Part shown: positions 56,235-64,000 of the stretch, in pieces
How positions within the stretch are numbered: the first letter of the stretch is position 1
How the letters are laid out: each line of letters opens with the position of its first letter
Source: Actinoplanes xinjiangensis
GTDB lineage: Bacteria > Actinomycetota > Actinomycetes > Mycobacteriales > Micromonosporaceae
NCBI RefSeq assembly: GCF_003148685.1
Contig: NZ_QGGR01000012.1
Location: 62,001 to 126,000 of the forward strand
DNA: 64,000 bases
Reading direction: 5' to 3'
The notes under the pieces: generated by a model
The model's input: only the letters and a program-made list of their open reading frames with translations
Told to the model about the DNA's origin: nothing
Database searches by the model: none
Made by a program: the position numbers and the translations under genes

Positions 56235-57126
56235 GGTAGGTCGTGGTCTCCGCCTCCGGTCGCCGTGGTGTGGCCGGGGGCGGTTCGTCGTCGACCGGGT
56301 ATCCGCAGCGGACGACGAGGTAGGGGTGGCAGGGTTCGCCGACGAGGGTGGCGAGCAGACCGCGTGGCCAGGGTGCCTCGACGGGTTCGCTCATCGGCGA
56401 GCAGGCGATGCCGCGCAGCGTGGCGGTGAGCAGTACGGCGGAGAGGGCCTCGCCGGCCCGGAACCAGTCGGCCGGGGTGTCGCCGGGGCCGTGCAGGATC
56501 AGATACCGGGCGCCGATGTCACCGTCGCCGGTGGCCGGGCCGTGCAGAGCACGCATCGGTACGGGACGCAGTCCGCCGCCGGACGGGGTGCCGGTGGCCC
56601 AGCGCGCGACCTCGGCGGTGTGGCCCGGCCGGTGCGCGGCGTCCGAGGCGGCGCGGGCGGTGGTGGCCGCGAGCAGGGGGATCTCGTCGCGGCGTACCGG
56701 ATGGGTGTGCATCCCGTGAGCGGCGGCGGCCCGGCGCAGCTCGGCGATGATCTCGTCGCCGGGGGGCTGGGCGCGGAAGGGCCGCCGGTCGGTGTGCCGG
56801 TGCGTGATGGCGGCGGCGAGGCCGGTGTCGCACTGGTCGGCGGGGCTGCCGAGCACGAGCCGGGCCAGCGGGTCGTGGCCGCGCTCGACGAGGACGTCCC
56901 AGCCGAGGGCGTGGATCGCGACGGTCGCGTGGTGCAGCGCGGCGCCGCAGCTGAGCAGAACGAGGTGCTGCCGGGGGTCGACGTGCGGCAGCAGGCGGGT
57001 GGGGTCGGGGCGCAGCTCGGCGGTGTGCCGGCCGATCCGCCAGTGCCAGGGCTGGGTGTTGAGGATCGAGGGGGCGTGCCGGGCGAGGCGGGCCGCGTGT
57101 GCGAGAACTGCCGTCCGGGTGGTCAT
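56209..57126 (-). CDS. Acg-type nitroreductase-fold protein
   Basis: A 305-residue protein of the nitroreductase superfamily. APSILNTQPWHWRIG near the start is the signature (S-x-x-N-x-Q-P-W) of the Acg group; GAALHHATVAIHALGW, HTDRRPFRAQPP (H-x-D-R-R-P) and ATLRGIACSPMSEPVEAP follow the family order, ending with LVVRCGYP. Acg proteins (as in the DosR regulon of mycobacteria) bind FMN but often lack NADPH-dependent activity and may store flavin. The start is the ATG at 57126. Its hypoxia link in mycobacteria is notable since cyd genes are in this window, but the two are not adjacent. Confidence 0.85.
   Translation of the reverse strand: MTTRTAVLAHAARLARHAPSILNTQPWHWRIGRHTAELRPDPTRLLPHVDPRQHLVLLSCGAALHHATVAIHALGWDVLVERGHDPLARLVLGSPADQCDTGLAAAITHRHTDRRPFRAQPPGDEIIAELRRAAAAHGMHTHPVRRDEIPLLAATTARAASDAAHRPGHTAEVARWATGTPSGGGLRPVPMRALHGPATGDGDIGARYLILHGPGDTPADWFRAGEALSAVLLTATLRGIACSPMSEPVEAPWPRGLLATLVGEPCHPYLVVRCGYPVDDEPPPATPRRPEAETTTYLMGASTHP
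56213..56230. terminator. palindrome in the overlap of convergent genes
   Basis: GGGTGC-GTCGAT-GCACCC is a perfect 6-bp stem with a 6-nt loop inside the last codons of both convergent genes. It makes the two proteins end similarly (GASMHP and GASTHP). It may end transcription on both strands. Confidence 0.45.
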
Positions 57127-57451
57127 GGTCCCAGCCTGGACCGCGGTGCGGGGGGTCGGCAGGGCCGGAGGTCCTCTACCTGGTGTTTCGATGTCGTGGC
57201 GGTCCGTGAAGGTCGACCCTGGCGGAGTTAGTCGCTGTGACCAACAAATACGATGGCCCCCGTTCGGTTACGGAACGTGGAACCTGAACGCCTCTTCAGA
57301 CGGTTTGGCGACCTCCTCGGTCACGGGGAGTGTTACGCAGCCGTTACGAACGGCCGCGTGAAACTCTCTCGCAAGAGTCGTATGTTGTCCGCAGCAACAA
57401 ATCGAAACTTTGGCGGCCCGGTAGCGGGCCCGATAGAAAGGAGACGCTGAG
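57127..57451. promoter_or_regulatory. upstream region of the sugar ABC operon with inverted repeats
   Basis: Of 325 bp, the right part holds three short inverted repeats: CGTTC-n7-GAACG at 57261-57277, CCGTT-ACG-AACGG at 57341-57353 and TGTTG-n7-CAACA at 57383-57399. The last resembles a LacI/GntR-type half-site arrangement and is about 50 bp before the GTG. A GGCCC/GGGCC stem sits just before GAAAGGAGA, the ribosome-binding site. No regulator gene is adjacent. The region probably contains the operon promoter and operators. Confidence 0.45.
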
Positions 57452-58570
57452 GTGTCCAAGAACTTCCGGGTCCTCGCGTCCGTCGCCCTGGCCGCATCCC
57501 TGGCCGCGACCTCCGCCTGCAGCAGCACCCGTGACGAGCCCTCCTCGTCGACCGGCGGGTCCGCCTCGAACCTGATCGGCATCGCGATGCCGACCCGGAG
57601 CCTCGAGCGCTGGAACAATGACGGTGCCCACCTGGACGACCTGCTGAAGAAGGCCGGTTACACGACCTCGCTGCAGTACGCGGACAACAAGGTCGACCAG
57701 CAGATCACCCAGCTCGAGAACATGATCAACCAGAACCCGAAGGTTCTGGTCGTCGCCTCGATCGACGGTACCGCGCTCGGCCCGGTGCTGGAGAAGGCCG
57801 CCAAGGCGAACGTCAAGGTCATCGCCTACGACCGCCTGATCAACGGCAGCCCGAACGTGGACTACTACGCCACCTTCGACAACTACCTGGTCGGCAAGCT
57901 CCAGGGTCAGTTCATCGAGGAGAAGCTGGGCCTCAAGGACGGCAAGGGCCCGTTCAACCTCGAGCCCTTCGCCGGCTCGTCGGACGACAACAACGCCAAG
58001 TTCTTCTTCAACGGCGCGTGGGACGTCCTCAAGCCGTACGTCGAGAGCGGCAAGCTGGTCATCCCCTCGGGCAAGAAGATCGCCGGCGAGGAGGACTGGA
58101 AGACCGTCTCCATCACCGGCTGGAAGTCCGAGACCGCGCAGGCCGAGATGGACAACCGGATCAACTCGTTCTACACCGGTGGCAAGAAGGTCAACGTCGT
58201 CCTGTCCCCGAACGACTCGCTGGCCCTGGGCATCGCGCAGTCGCTGGAGTCCAAGGGCTACAAGCCGGGCGCTGACTGGCCGCTGATCACCGGTCAGGAC
58301 GCCGACCTGGCGAACACCAAGAACATCCTGGCCGACAAGCAGTCGATGACGGTCTGGAAGGACACCCGTACCCTGGGTGACCAGGTTGCCAAGATGGTCG
58401 ACGCCATCGTCAAGGGCGGCACCGTCGAGACCAACGACACCAAGACCTACAACAACGGTGTCAAGGTCGTCCCGGCGTACCTGCTCCCGCCGGTCGTCGT
58501 CGTCAAGGAAGACGTCAAGACCAAGCTCGTCGACTCGGGCTTCTACACCGCCGACAAGCTCGGCCTGTAA
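57452..58570 (+). CDS. ChvE-type sugar ABC transporter substrate-binding lipoprotein
   Basis: A 372-residue lipoprotein. The GTG at 57452 follows GAAAGGAGA; the signal peptide ends at the lipobox ATSAC. The mature protein has the periplasmic-binding fold type 1: LIGIAMPTRSLERWNNDGAH, NQNPKVLVVASIDGTALGPV, VKVIAYDRLINGSPNVDYYA, FDNYLVGKLQGQFIEEKLG, and VVLSPNDSLALGIAQSLES with WPLITGQDAD. These match the ChvE/multiple monosaccharide family (xylose, arabinose, glucose, galactose). It is the first gene of a three-gene import operon, and a strong hairpin after it keeps its level higher than that of the next genes. Confidence 0.92.
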   Translation: MSKNFRVLASVALAASLAATSACSSTRDEPSSSTGGSASNLIGIAMPTRSLERWNNDGAHLDDLLKKAGYTTSLQYADNKVDQQITQLENMINQNPKVLVVASIDGTALGPVLEKAAKANVKVIAYDRLINGSPNVDYYATFDNYLVGKLQGQFIEEKLGLKDGKGPFNLEPFAGSSDDNNAKFFFNGAWDVLKPYVESGKLVIPSGKKIAGEEDWKTVSITGWKSETAQAEMDNRINSFYTGGKKVNVVLSPNDSLALGIAQSLESKGYKPGADWPLITGQDADLANTKNILADKQSMTVWKDTRTLGDQVAKMVDAIVKGGTVETNDTKTYNNGVKVVPAYLLPPVVVVKEDVKTKLVDSGFYTADKLGL

Positions 58571-58578
58571 GTAGCACT

Positions 58579-58611
58579 CCGGCCGGGCCCACCTTCTGCG
58601 GGCCCGGCCGG
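58579..58611 (+). terminator. strong intercistronic hairpin after the binding-protein gene
   Basis: CCGGCCGGGCCC and GGGCCCGGCCGG pair perfectly over 12 bp with a 9-nt loop, 9 bp after the stop. It should lower readthrough into the transporter genes, a usual way to make excess binding protein. Confidence 0.75.
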
Positions 58612-58650
58612 GTCCCGGTCTCGTCTCACCTAGAGCAAGCGAGTTGTTCG

Positions 58651-60204
58651 ATGGCCAACGACACGACCCCGATCCTGGAGATGCGGGGGATCACCAAGAC
58701 CTTCCCGGGCGTCAAGGCGCTCTCGGACGTCACGCTGAGCGTGGCCCGCGGGGAGGTCCACGCCATTTGTGGCGAGAACGGCGCGGGCAAGTCGACCCTG
58801 ATGAAGGTGCTCAGCGGTGTCTACCCGCACGGCACCTACGAGGGCGACATCGTCTTCGAGGGCGAGACGTGCCGGTTCCGCACCACCCGCGACTCCGAGG
58901 AGCGCGGCATCGTCATCATCCACCAGGAGCTGGCGCTCAGCCCGTACCTGTCCATCGCGGAGAACATCTTCCTGGGCAACGAGCGGGCCAAGGGTGGCGT
59001 CATCAACTGGGCGCAGACCAACCGGCAGGCCGCCGACCTGCTGAAGCGGATCGGCCTGGACGAGCAGCCGGACACCAAGGTCATGGACATCGGTGTCGGC
59101 AAGCAGCAGCTCGTCGAGATCGCCAAGGCACTGTCCAAGCGGGTCAAGCTGCTCATCCTCGACGAGCCGACCGCGGCCCTGAACGACGAGGACAGCGCTC
59201 ACCTTCTGGAGCTGCTGCGCAGCCTCAAGGCCGAGGGCATCACCTCCATCATCATCTCGCACAAGCTCAACGAGATCGCCGCGATCGCCGACAGCACGAC
59301 GATCATCCGCGACGGCCAGAGCATCGAGACCCTTGCGATGCACGGCGCCGAGCCGGTGTCCGAGGACCGCATCATCCGTTCGATGGTCGGCCGGGATCTG
59401 GAACACCGCTACCCCGACCACGTGTCGACGGTGGGCGAGGAGATCCTGCGGATCGAGAACTGGACCGTGCACCACCCGAACGACCCGAACCGGATCGTGG
59501 TCGACGACGCGTCGCTGAACGTGCGCGCCGGTGAGATCGTCGGTATCGCCGGCCTGATGGGCGCCGGGCGTACCGAGCTGGCGATGAGCGTGTTCGGGCA
59601 CAGCTACGGCTCCGGGATCACCGGCAAGCTGTTCCTGCACGGCAAGCCGGTCTCGATCAAGAACGTGTCGGCGGCCATCGAGCACGGCATCGCGTACGCG
59701 ACCGAGGACCGCAAGCACTACGGCCTCAACCTCATCGAGGACATCAAGCGCAACACCACCGCCGCGCGGCTGACGAAGATCGCCCGTGCCGGTGTCGTGA
59801 ACTCCGCCAAGGAGATCACCATCGCCGACCGGTTCCGCAAGGACATGCGCACCAAGACGCCCAGCGTGGACGTGCAGGTGGGCAAGCTGTCCGGCGGCAA
59901 CCAGCAGAAGGTCGTGCTGAGCCGGTGGCTGTTCGCCGAGCCCGAGGTGCTGATCCTCGACGAGCCGACGCGTGGCATCGACGTCGGCGCCAAGTACGAG
60001 ATCTACGAGATCATCAACAAGCTTGCCGACTCCGGCAAGGCCGTCATCGTGATCTCTTCCGAGCTGCCGGAGCTGCTCGGCATCTGTGACCGGATCTACG
60101 CGATGAGCCAGGGGCGCATCACCGGTCAGCTACCCCGTGCGGAGGCCTCTCAGGAGGGCCTCATGCGTTACATGACAATGGAGAAGAGCGGAGCAACACG
60201 GTGA
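58651..60204 (+). CDS. sugar ABC transporter ATPase (GguA/MmsA type)
   Basis: A 517-residue ATPase with two ABC domains, typical of monosaccharide importers. Domain one (about 1-250) has Walker A GENGAGKST, the signature region VGKQQLVEIAKALSK and Walker B LLILDEPTAAL. Domain two (about 265-510) begins ENWTVHHPNDPNRIVV, contains IVGIAGLMGAGRTELAMSVF in place of a full Walker A, then LSGGNQQKVVLSRWL and LILDEPTRGIDVG. The degenerate second site is usual for this family. Its start, ATG at 58651, lacks a strong site but follows the hairpin. It overlaps the permease start by GTGA. Confidence 0.93.
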   Translation: MANDTTPILEMRGITKTFPGVKALSDVTLSVARGEVHAICGENGAGKSTLMKVLSGVYPHGTYEGDIVFEGETCRFRTTRDSEERGIVIIHQELALSPYLSIAENIFLGNERAKGGVINWAQTNRQAADLLKRIGLDEQPDTKVMDIGVGKQQLVEIAKALSKRVKLLILDEPTAALNDEDSAHLLELLRSLKAEGITSIIISHKLNEIAAIADSTTIIRDGQSIETLAMHGAEPVSEDRIIRSMVGRDLEHRYPDHVSTVGEEILRIENWTVHHPNDPNRIVVDDASLNVRAGEIVGIAGLMGAGRTELAMSVFGHSYGSGITGKLFLHGKPVSIKNVSAAIEHGIAYATEDRKHYGLNLIEDIKRNTTAARLTKIARAGVVNSAKEITIADRFRKDMRTKTPSVDVQVGKLSGGNQQKVVLSRWLFAEPEVLILDEPTRGIDVGAKYEIYEIINKLADSGKAVIVISSELPELLGICDRIYAMSQGRITGQLPRAEASQEGLMRYMTMEKSGATR

Positions 60205-61433
60205 GCGCGTCCACCACCCTTCCGGCGCCGGCGTCCTCGCCCGGTTCCGGGAAGAAGACGACCGAGGGCGGCTCGCTCGCCGCCTACCTCGGCGGCAACC
60301 TGAAGCAGTACGCCATGATCGCGGCGCTCGTCGTGATCACACTGTGGTTCCAGTTCGACACCGACGGCCTGATGCTGCTGCCGAACAACGTGGTGTCGCT
60401 GATCCAGCAGAACGCGTACGTGTTCATCCTGACCATCGGCATGGTCATGATCATCGTGGCGGGTCACATCGACCTGTCGGTCGGTTCCGTCGTGGCCTTC
60501 GTCGGCGGCATCTGCGGCCTGATGATCATGCAGTGGGACATCTCCTGGCCGCTCGCGGTGGTCCTGTCGGTCATCCTCGGCGGCGTCGTCGGCGCCTGGC
60601 AGGGTTTCTGGGTCGCCTACGTCGGCATCCCGGCGTTCATCGTCACCCTGGGTGGCATGCTGCTCTTCCGTGGTCTGGCGATCAACTACGTCGGCACCAC
60701 CGTCGGTGGCCTGCCCAGCGACTTCAACGCCCTGGCCAACGGTGCGCTGCCGAACTCGCTCGGCTTCATCGGCAACCTCGACACGGTGACCGTCGTGATC
60801 GGCGCGCTAGCCGCGCTCGGCCTGCTGGTCAGCCAGTTCCGCACCCGTCGTGAGCTGATCCGCAACGACCTGCGTACCGAGCCGTTCGCGGCGTTCGTCG
60901 GCAAGCTCGTCGTCGGTGTCGCGGCCATCGGTTACCTGACCTGGCTGCTGGCCAACAGCGCCGGCGGCATGCCGATCGTGCTGATCATCGTGGGTGTTCT
61001 GGTCCTGCTCTACTCGTTCATCATGAACAACACGATCTTCGGCCGGCACATCTACGCGATGGGTGGCAACCTGCCCGCCGCGATGCTGTCCGGTGTGAAG
61101 ACCAAGCGGGTCAACTTCCTGCTGTTCGTCAACATGGGCCTGCTCGCCGGTGTCGCCGCGGTCATCACCACCGCCCGCGCCGGTTCGGCGGTCGCCGCCG
61201 CCGGCCAGAACTACGAGCTCGACGCCATCGCCGCCGCCTTCATCGGTGGCACCGCGGTCAACGGCGGCGTCGGCAAGATCACCGGCGCCATCATCGGCGC
61301 GCTGATCATGGGCGTGCTCAACATGGGCCTCTCGATCACCAACGTCCGCCCCGAGTGGCAGATGGTCATCAAGGGTCTCGTCCTGATCGCCGCCGTCGCG
61401 TTCGACATCCTGAACAAGCGTCGCGGCAAGTAA
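60201..61433 (+). CDS. sugar ABC transporter permease (GguB/MmsB type)
   Basis: A 410-residue membrane protein with about ten helices. It starts with GTG 60201 inside the ATPase stop. NNVVSLIQQNAYVFILTIGM and AGHIDLSVGSVVAFVGGICG are the classical permease motifs; AYVGIPAFIVTLGGMLLFRG follows, and the loop EAA-like segment is near the end (AAAFIGGTAVNGGVGKITGA). The family imports monosaccharides together with the ChvE-type protein. It closes the operon; a hairpin lies 20 bp after the stop. Confidence 0.93.
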   Translation: MSASTTLPAPASSPGSGKKTTEGGSLAAYLGGNLKQYAMIAALVVITLWFQFDTDGLMLLPNNVVSLIQQNAYVFILTIGMVMIIVAGHIDLSVGSVVAFVGGICGLMIMQWDISWPLAVVLSVILGGVVGAWQGFWVAYVGIPAFIVTLGGMLLFRGLAINYVGTTVGGLPSDFNALANGALPNSLGFIGNLDTVTVVIGALAALGLLVSQFRTRRELIRNDLRTEPFAAFVGKLVVGVAAIGYLTWLLANSAGGMPIVLIIVGVLVLLYSFIMNNTIFGRHIYAMGGNLPAAMLSGVKTKRVNFLLFVNMGLLAGVAAVITTARAGSAVAAAGQNYELDAIAAAFIGGTAVNGGVGKITGAIIGALIMGVLNMGLSITNVRPEWQMVIKGLVLIAAVAFDILNKRRGK

Positions 61434-61452
61434 GACCTTCCGGGGGGAAGGA

Positions 61453-61492
61453 GTCGGCGCCGTCCGGGGGAGCATCCCCGGGCGGCGCTGAC
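61453..61492 (+). terminator. terminator of the sugar ABC operon
   Basis: GTCGGCGCCGTCCGGGG and CCCCGGGCGGCGCTGAC pair in 15 of 17 positions with a 6-nt loop. It lies 19 bp after the permease stop, before the next gene at 61597. Confidence 0.7.
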
Positions 61493-61596
61493 GTCTGTCC
61501 GGGGATCATCGCGGCGTTCGGCGAACCCGTCATACCGGGCGGGTAGCGTGAACACGTGCCGCCGCGACGGGCGGCCGGAGCCGATGAGGAGAAACG

Positions 61597-61989
61597 ATGA
61601 CGATCATTCCCGACGACCTTCGCGACCTGCTGGAAAGGCCGCTCTTCGCGGACCTCGCGACGATCCGGGAAGACGGCACGCCGCAGGTCAATCCGATGTG
61701 GTATGCGTGGGACGGCGAGTTCCTGAAGTTCACCCACACGAACTTCCGCAAGAAGTTCAAGAACATCAGCGCCAACCCGGCGGTCGCCATCTCGATCATC
61801 GATCAGGACAACCCGTACCGGTATGTCGAGATCCGCGGGGTCGTCGACCACATCGACCCCGACCCGACCGGCGACTTCTACGTCGAGCTGGCCAAGCGCT
61901 ACGACGCGCCGTTCGGTACCGCCGCCCCCAAGGACGCCGCCGACCGGGTCATCATCTACGTGCGGCCGACGTTCGCGGGCGGTCACTGA
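61597..61989 (+). CDS. PPOX-class F420-dependent oxidoreductase
   Basis: A 130-residue split-barrel flavin/deazaflavin protein. LRDLLERPLFADLATIREDG, TPQVNPMWYAWDGEFLKFTH, TNFRKKFKNISANPAVAISI and IDQDNPYRYVEIRGVVDHID are the usual segments of F420-binding PPOX enzymes, and the K-K-F-x-N motif is typical of the F420 rather than FMN group. They reduce diverse small molecules. The ATG at 61597 follows GATGAGGAGAAACG. It is monocistronic; actinomycetes have many paralogues, so the exact substrate is unknown. Confidence 0.87.
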   Translation: MTIIPDDLRDLLERPLFADLATIREDGTPQVNPMWYAWDGEFLKFTHTNFRKKFKNISANPAVAISIIDQDNPYRYVEIRGVVDHIDPDPTGDFYVELAKRYDAPFGTAAPKDAADRVIIYVRPTFAGGH

Positions 61990-62020
61990 CCACCGGATCC
62001 AGCCCGGCGGCCGCGGTGCG

Positions 62021-62061
62021 GCCTGCCGTTTCGCCGGCGTCGCGGGGACCCCACGGCAGGC
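62021..62061 (+). terminator. possible hairpin after the F420 gene
   Basis: GCCTGCCGT and ACGGCAGGC pair perfectly over 9 bp, but with a 23-nt loop. It lies 31 bp after the stop. The long loop makes its role uncertain. Confidence 0.35.
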
Positions 62062-62125
62062 GGTGGTTGCGGTCGGGGACGGCTCCGGGCGTACGAGACA
62101 ACGGTGTTGATCTTATGATGACGCG

Positions 62126-62764
62126 ATGTCATCGCCCGGAATCGTGCTGGACCAGGGATTACTGACCGCCGCCGTCGAGGCGGCCGGCTTCATGCCGGCC
62201 GACGAGGGACGTGCGCTCGCCGAGGCCGCGCTCGCCGCACCGGCCGGGCCGATCCTGGAGGTCGGTAGCTACCTGGGTAAATCGACGCTCTACCTGGCCG
62301 CCGCGGCCCGCGCCCGCGGCGGCAAGGTGGTGACCGTCGACCACCACCGCGGGTCCGAGGAACACCAGGTGGGCTGGGAGTACCACGATCCGGGCCTGGT
62401 CGACCCGCACGTCGGCCGGATCGACACGCTGCCGGGGTTCCGTCGGGCGATCGCCACGGCCGGCGCCGAGGACGTGGTCGTGGCCGTCGTGGCCCGCGCC
62501 GAGGACTTCGCGGCCCTGTGGTCGGCGCCGCTGGCGCTGCTGTTCCTCGACGGCAGCCACACCGACGAGTCCGCGCAGCGTGACCTGGCGAGCTGGGCGC
62601 CGCACCTGGCGGCCGGCGGGGTCCTCGCCATCCACGACGTGTTCCCCGACCCGGCCGACGGCGGGCAGGCGCCCTACCGCATCTACCGTAGAGCCCTCGA
62701 CACCGGCGACTACACCGAACTCACCGGCCGCGGTTCACTGCGACTGCTGCGCCGGGACCGCTGA
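62126..62764 (+). CDS. class I SAM-dependent methyltransferase
   Basis: A 212-residue methyltransferase of the MTase_24 type. PILEVGSYLGKSTLYLAAAA is motif I binding S-adenosylmethionine, KVVTVDHHRGSEEHQVGWEY motif II (the acidic residue that binds ribose), ALLFLDGSHTDESAQRDLAS the D-G-S-H motif with the metal-binding residues of this group, and AAGGVLAIHDVFPDP the next strand. The start, ATG at 62126, has no clear site. It overlaps the convergent prenyltransferase-fold gene by 44 bp. Substrate unknown; related genes in actinomycetes lie near glycosyltransferases and prenyltransferase-like genes. Confidence 0.87.
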   Translation: MSSPGIVLDQGLLTAAVEAAGFMPADEGRALAEAALAAPAGPILEVGSYLGKSTLYLAAAARARGGKVVTVDHHRGSEEHQVGWEYHDPGLVDPHVGRIDTLPGFRRAIATAGAEDVVVAVVARAEDFAALWSAPLALLFLDGSHTDESAQRDLASWAPHLAAGGVLAIHDVFPDPADGGQAPYRIYRRALDTGDYTELTGRGSLRLLRRDR

Positions 62765-63833
62765 CCGCGGCGTCCTCGCCCGGCGACCCGGAGGTGCCGT
62801 GCGCGGCGGCCGGGTGCACGGTGCCGGGCGGGCCGGTTCCGGCGTTCCGGAAGATCGCCGACCGGGGGTGGGCCGCGTGCAGGGCGTCGACGGCCAGCAC
62901 CACCGCCGCCGCCGTCCACGTCGTCCGCTCCACCGGCCAGCGGACCTCGTCGGTGAGCACCAGCCCGGTCCAGTACGAGCCGTCCGGCTCCCGCAGATGC
63001 TGCATCGCCGCGACCAGTTCGGCCGCGGCGTCGCGGTCCCCGAGCGTGTCCAGCGCCAGGGCCAGCTCGCACGTCTCCGCACCGGTCACCCACGGCCGGT
63101 CGGAGACGCAGCGGGCGCCCCGGCCCGGCACCACGAACTCGTCCCAGCGTTCCCGTAACCGCCGCTGTGCGGGTTCGCCGCGCAGCGCACCGCCGAGCAC
63201 CGGGTAGTACCAGTCCATCGAGAACCGGCCCTTGTCGGCGAACGCCACCGGATGCCGGCGGATCGCGTGCGCCAGCAGATCGGCGGCCAGATCCCAGTCG
63301 GGCTGCGGCTCACCCACCCGGTCGGCGATCGCGACACCACAGCGCAGTGCCTGATGGATGCTCGACGACCCGGTCAGCAGCGCCACCTCGTCACCGGCCG
63401 CCCACCAGATCTCCCCGCCCGGCGCCTGACAGCCGGTCACGAAATCCAGCGCGGTCCGCACCGCCGGCCACATCCGGGCCAGGAAGTCGTCGTCACCGGT
63501 GCACAGGAAGTGATGCCAGCAGCCGACCGCCAGGTAGGCGGCGTGGTTGGTCTCCGCCGTCGGGTCGGCGACCACCCCGCCCTCCTCGTACCGCGACGCC
63601 CAGCTGCCGTCCGGGCGCTGGGTGCGGCGCAGCCAGTCGTAGGCGGCCTCCGCCCGCCCCGTCTCACCGCCGACGTCCAGCGCCATCGCCGCCTCGACGT
63701 GATCCCACGGATCCAGTTGCCCGCCGGCGTACCAGGGGATCGCCCCGGACTCCTCCTGCTCGGCGGCGATGCCGGCGACCGTGGCACGGATGTCGTCGGC
63801 GCTCAGCACGCCCGGTAGGTCAGGCACCGACAC
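62721..63833 (-). CDS. prenyltransferase/terpene-cyclase-fold (alpha/alpha)6 protein
   Basis: A 370-residue protein of helical hairpins with QW-like motifs: GAIPWYAGGQLDPWDHVEAA, AYDWLRRTQRPDGSWASRYE, ETNHAAYLAVGCWHHFLCTG, GEIWWAAGDEVALLTGSSSI and HLREPDGSYWTGLVLTDEVR. The R-P-D-G-S-W repeats are typical of the squalene-hopene cyclase or prenyltransferase barrel, but the DxDD catalytic motif is not evident, so activity is uncertain; related proteins lie next to methyltransferase and glycosyltransferase genes. GTG at 63833 overlaps the upstream methyltransferase end by 14 bp. The last 45 residues are Gly/Pro/Ala-rich and may be unstructured. Confidence 0.7.
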   Translation of the reverse strand: MSVPDLPGVLSADDIRATVAGIAAEQEESGAIPWYAGGQLDPWDHVEAAMALDVGGETGRAEAAYDWLRRTQRPDGSWASRYEEGGVVADPTAETNHAAYLAVGCWHHFLCTGDDDFLARMWPAVRTALDFVTGCQAPGGEIWWAAGDEVALLTGSSSIHQALRCGVAIADRVGEPQPDWDLAADLLAHAIRRHPVAFADKGRFSMDWYYPVLGGALRGEPAQRRLRERWDEFVVPGRGARCVSDRPWVTGAETCELALALDTLGDRDAAAELVAAMQHLREPDGSYWTGLVLTDEVRWPVERTTWTAAAVVLAVDALHAAHPRSAIFRNAGTGPPGTVHPAAAHGTSGSPGEDAAVSGPGAAVAVNRGR

Positions 63834-64000
63834 CCACGGTCACCTCCTCCTTTTCCAGATAGATCGCCACACTCTTACCGATCAGCGGGTTGAGGGCCTG
63901 CTCGAGCACCCGGGTCAGCGCCGGCTTCTCGGTGATGTCCCAGACCAGCATCCTGTGATAGGCCTTGGTCAGGCCGGCGTCACCGATCGCGCACTTCAGC
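63820..64000 (-). CDS. class I methyltransferase, C-terminal part (5' end outside window)
   Basis: The reverse strand is open from the window edge to a TGA at 63820-63822. The visible 59 residues contain CAIGDAGLTKAYHRMLVWDI and LEQALNPLIGKSVAIYLEK. The end A-L-N-P-L-I-G-K-S resembles the last strand of class I SAM-dependent methyltransferases that accompany prenyltransferase-like genes in actinomycetes. It is transcribed with the prenyltransferase-fold gene, whose start overlaps its stop. Confidence 0.6.
   Translation of the reverse strand, partial: LKCAIGDAGLTKAYHRMLVWDITEKPALTRVLEQALNPLIGKSVAIYLEKEEVTVGVGA

Noticed and set aside
1..64000. tRNA or rRNA genes, prophage, insertion sequences and CRISPR arrays
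   Set aside because: No transposase, integrase, cas gene, cloverleaf-like sequence or rRNA segment was recognised on either strand.

Overview
The window is high-GC DNA with strongly GC-ending codons, many GTG starts and 4-bp ATGA/GTGA gene overlaps. Its families are typical of mycelial Actinobacteria: DUF6230/DUF6114 pair, Roadblock/LC7 proteins, PPOX/F420 oxidoreductase, MelC1/MelC2 tyrosinase, cydABDC and an OtrA/TetM-like GTPase. The whole suggests a Micromonosporaceae member, perhaps Actinoplanes-like; the genus is inference. No tRNA, rRNA, CRISPR array, IS element or prophage was recognised.

Layout. 1-8.4 kb: GNAT acetyltransferase (cut by the window edge), L,D-transpeptidase lipoprotein, a membrane protein interrupted by an in-frame TGA, DUF2750 protein, secreted lysyl-oxidase-like protein, GAF protein, a Roadblock pair, a secreted PI-PLC and a transglycosylase-like protein. 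8.4-10.7 kb: GGDEF-EAL membrane protein. 10.7-19.3 kb: a minus-strand run of nine genes, mostly overlapping by 4 bp: glycogen-debranching GH13, AGE-type (alpha/alpha)6-barrel isomerase-like protein, two DJ-1/PfpI proteins, TPP-dependent decarboxylase-like enzyme, three NTF2/SnoaL-like proteins (one truncated) and a VOC protein. I do not recognise this as a described pathway, and it is the best candidate for a new metabolic system.

19.3-32.4 kb: DUF4239 protein, a beta-lactamase-fold protein without its catalytic Ser/Lys, CBM6-DUF1996 secreted protein, a three-gene envelope operon (LPXTG protein, lipoprotein, M48-like membrane protease), a dioxygenase remnant, MurJ-like flippase, and a tyrosinase locus with two divergent caddie proteins. 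32.4-41.2 kb: ribosome-protection GTPase preceded by an overlapping leader ORF, pectinesterase whose ribosome-binding site lies in a hairpin, small secreted and DUF proteins, and a CHASE3 histidine kinase.

41.2-50.9 kb: cydABDC (cytochrome bd oxidase plus its ABC exporter), divergent from a two-gene molybdenum hydroxylase. The cydC linker holds three 75-bp tandem copies of a palindromic element that also occurs as an almost perfect 53-bp palindrome at 50.87-50.93 kb. 50.9-64 kb: RibD-like reductase, hydrolase-TetR operon with a clear operator, lactate permease, AraC regulator/DUF2000 pair, Acg-like nitroreductase, a ChvE-type sugar ABC operon, F420 oxidoreductase, two methyltransferases (one cut by the edge) and a prenyltransferase-fold protein.

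Functional links are family-level inferences. The cyd operon gives low-oxygen respiration, the binding-protein operon imports monosaccharides, and the 10.7-19.3 kb operon would join alpha-glucan debranching to sugar isomerisation and handling of keto acids or reactive carbonyls.
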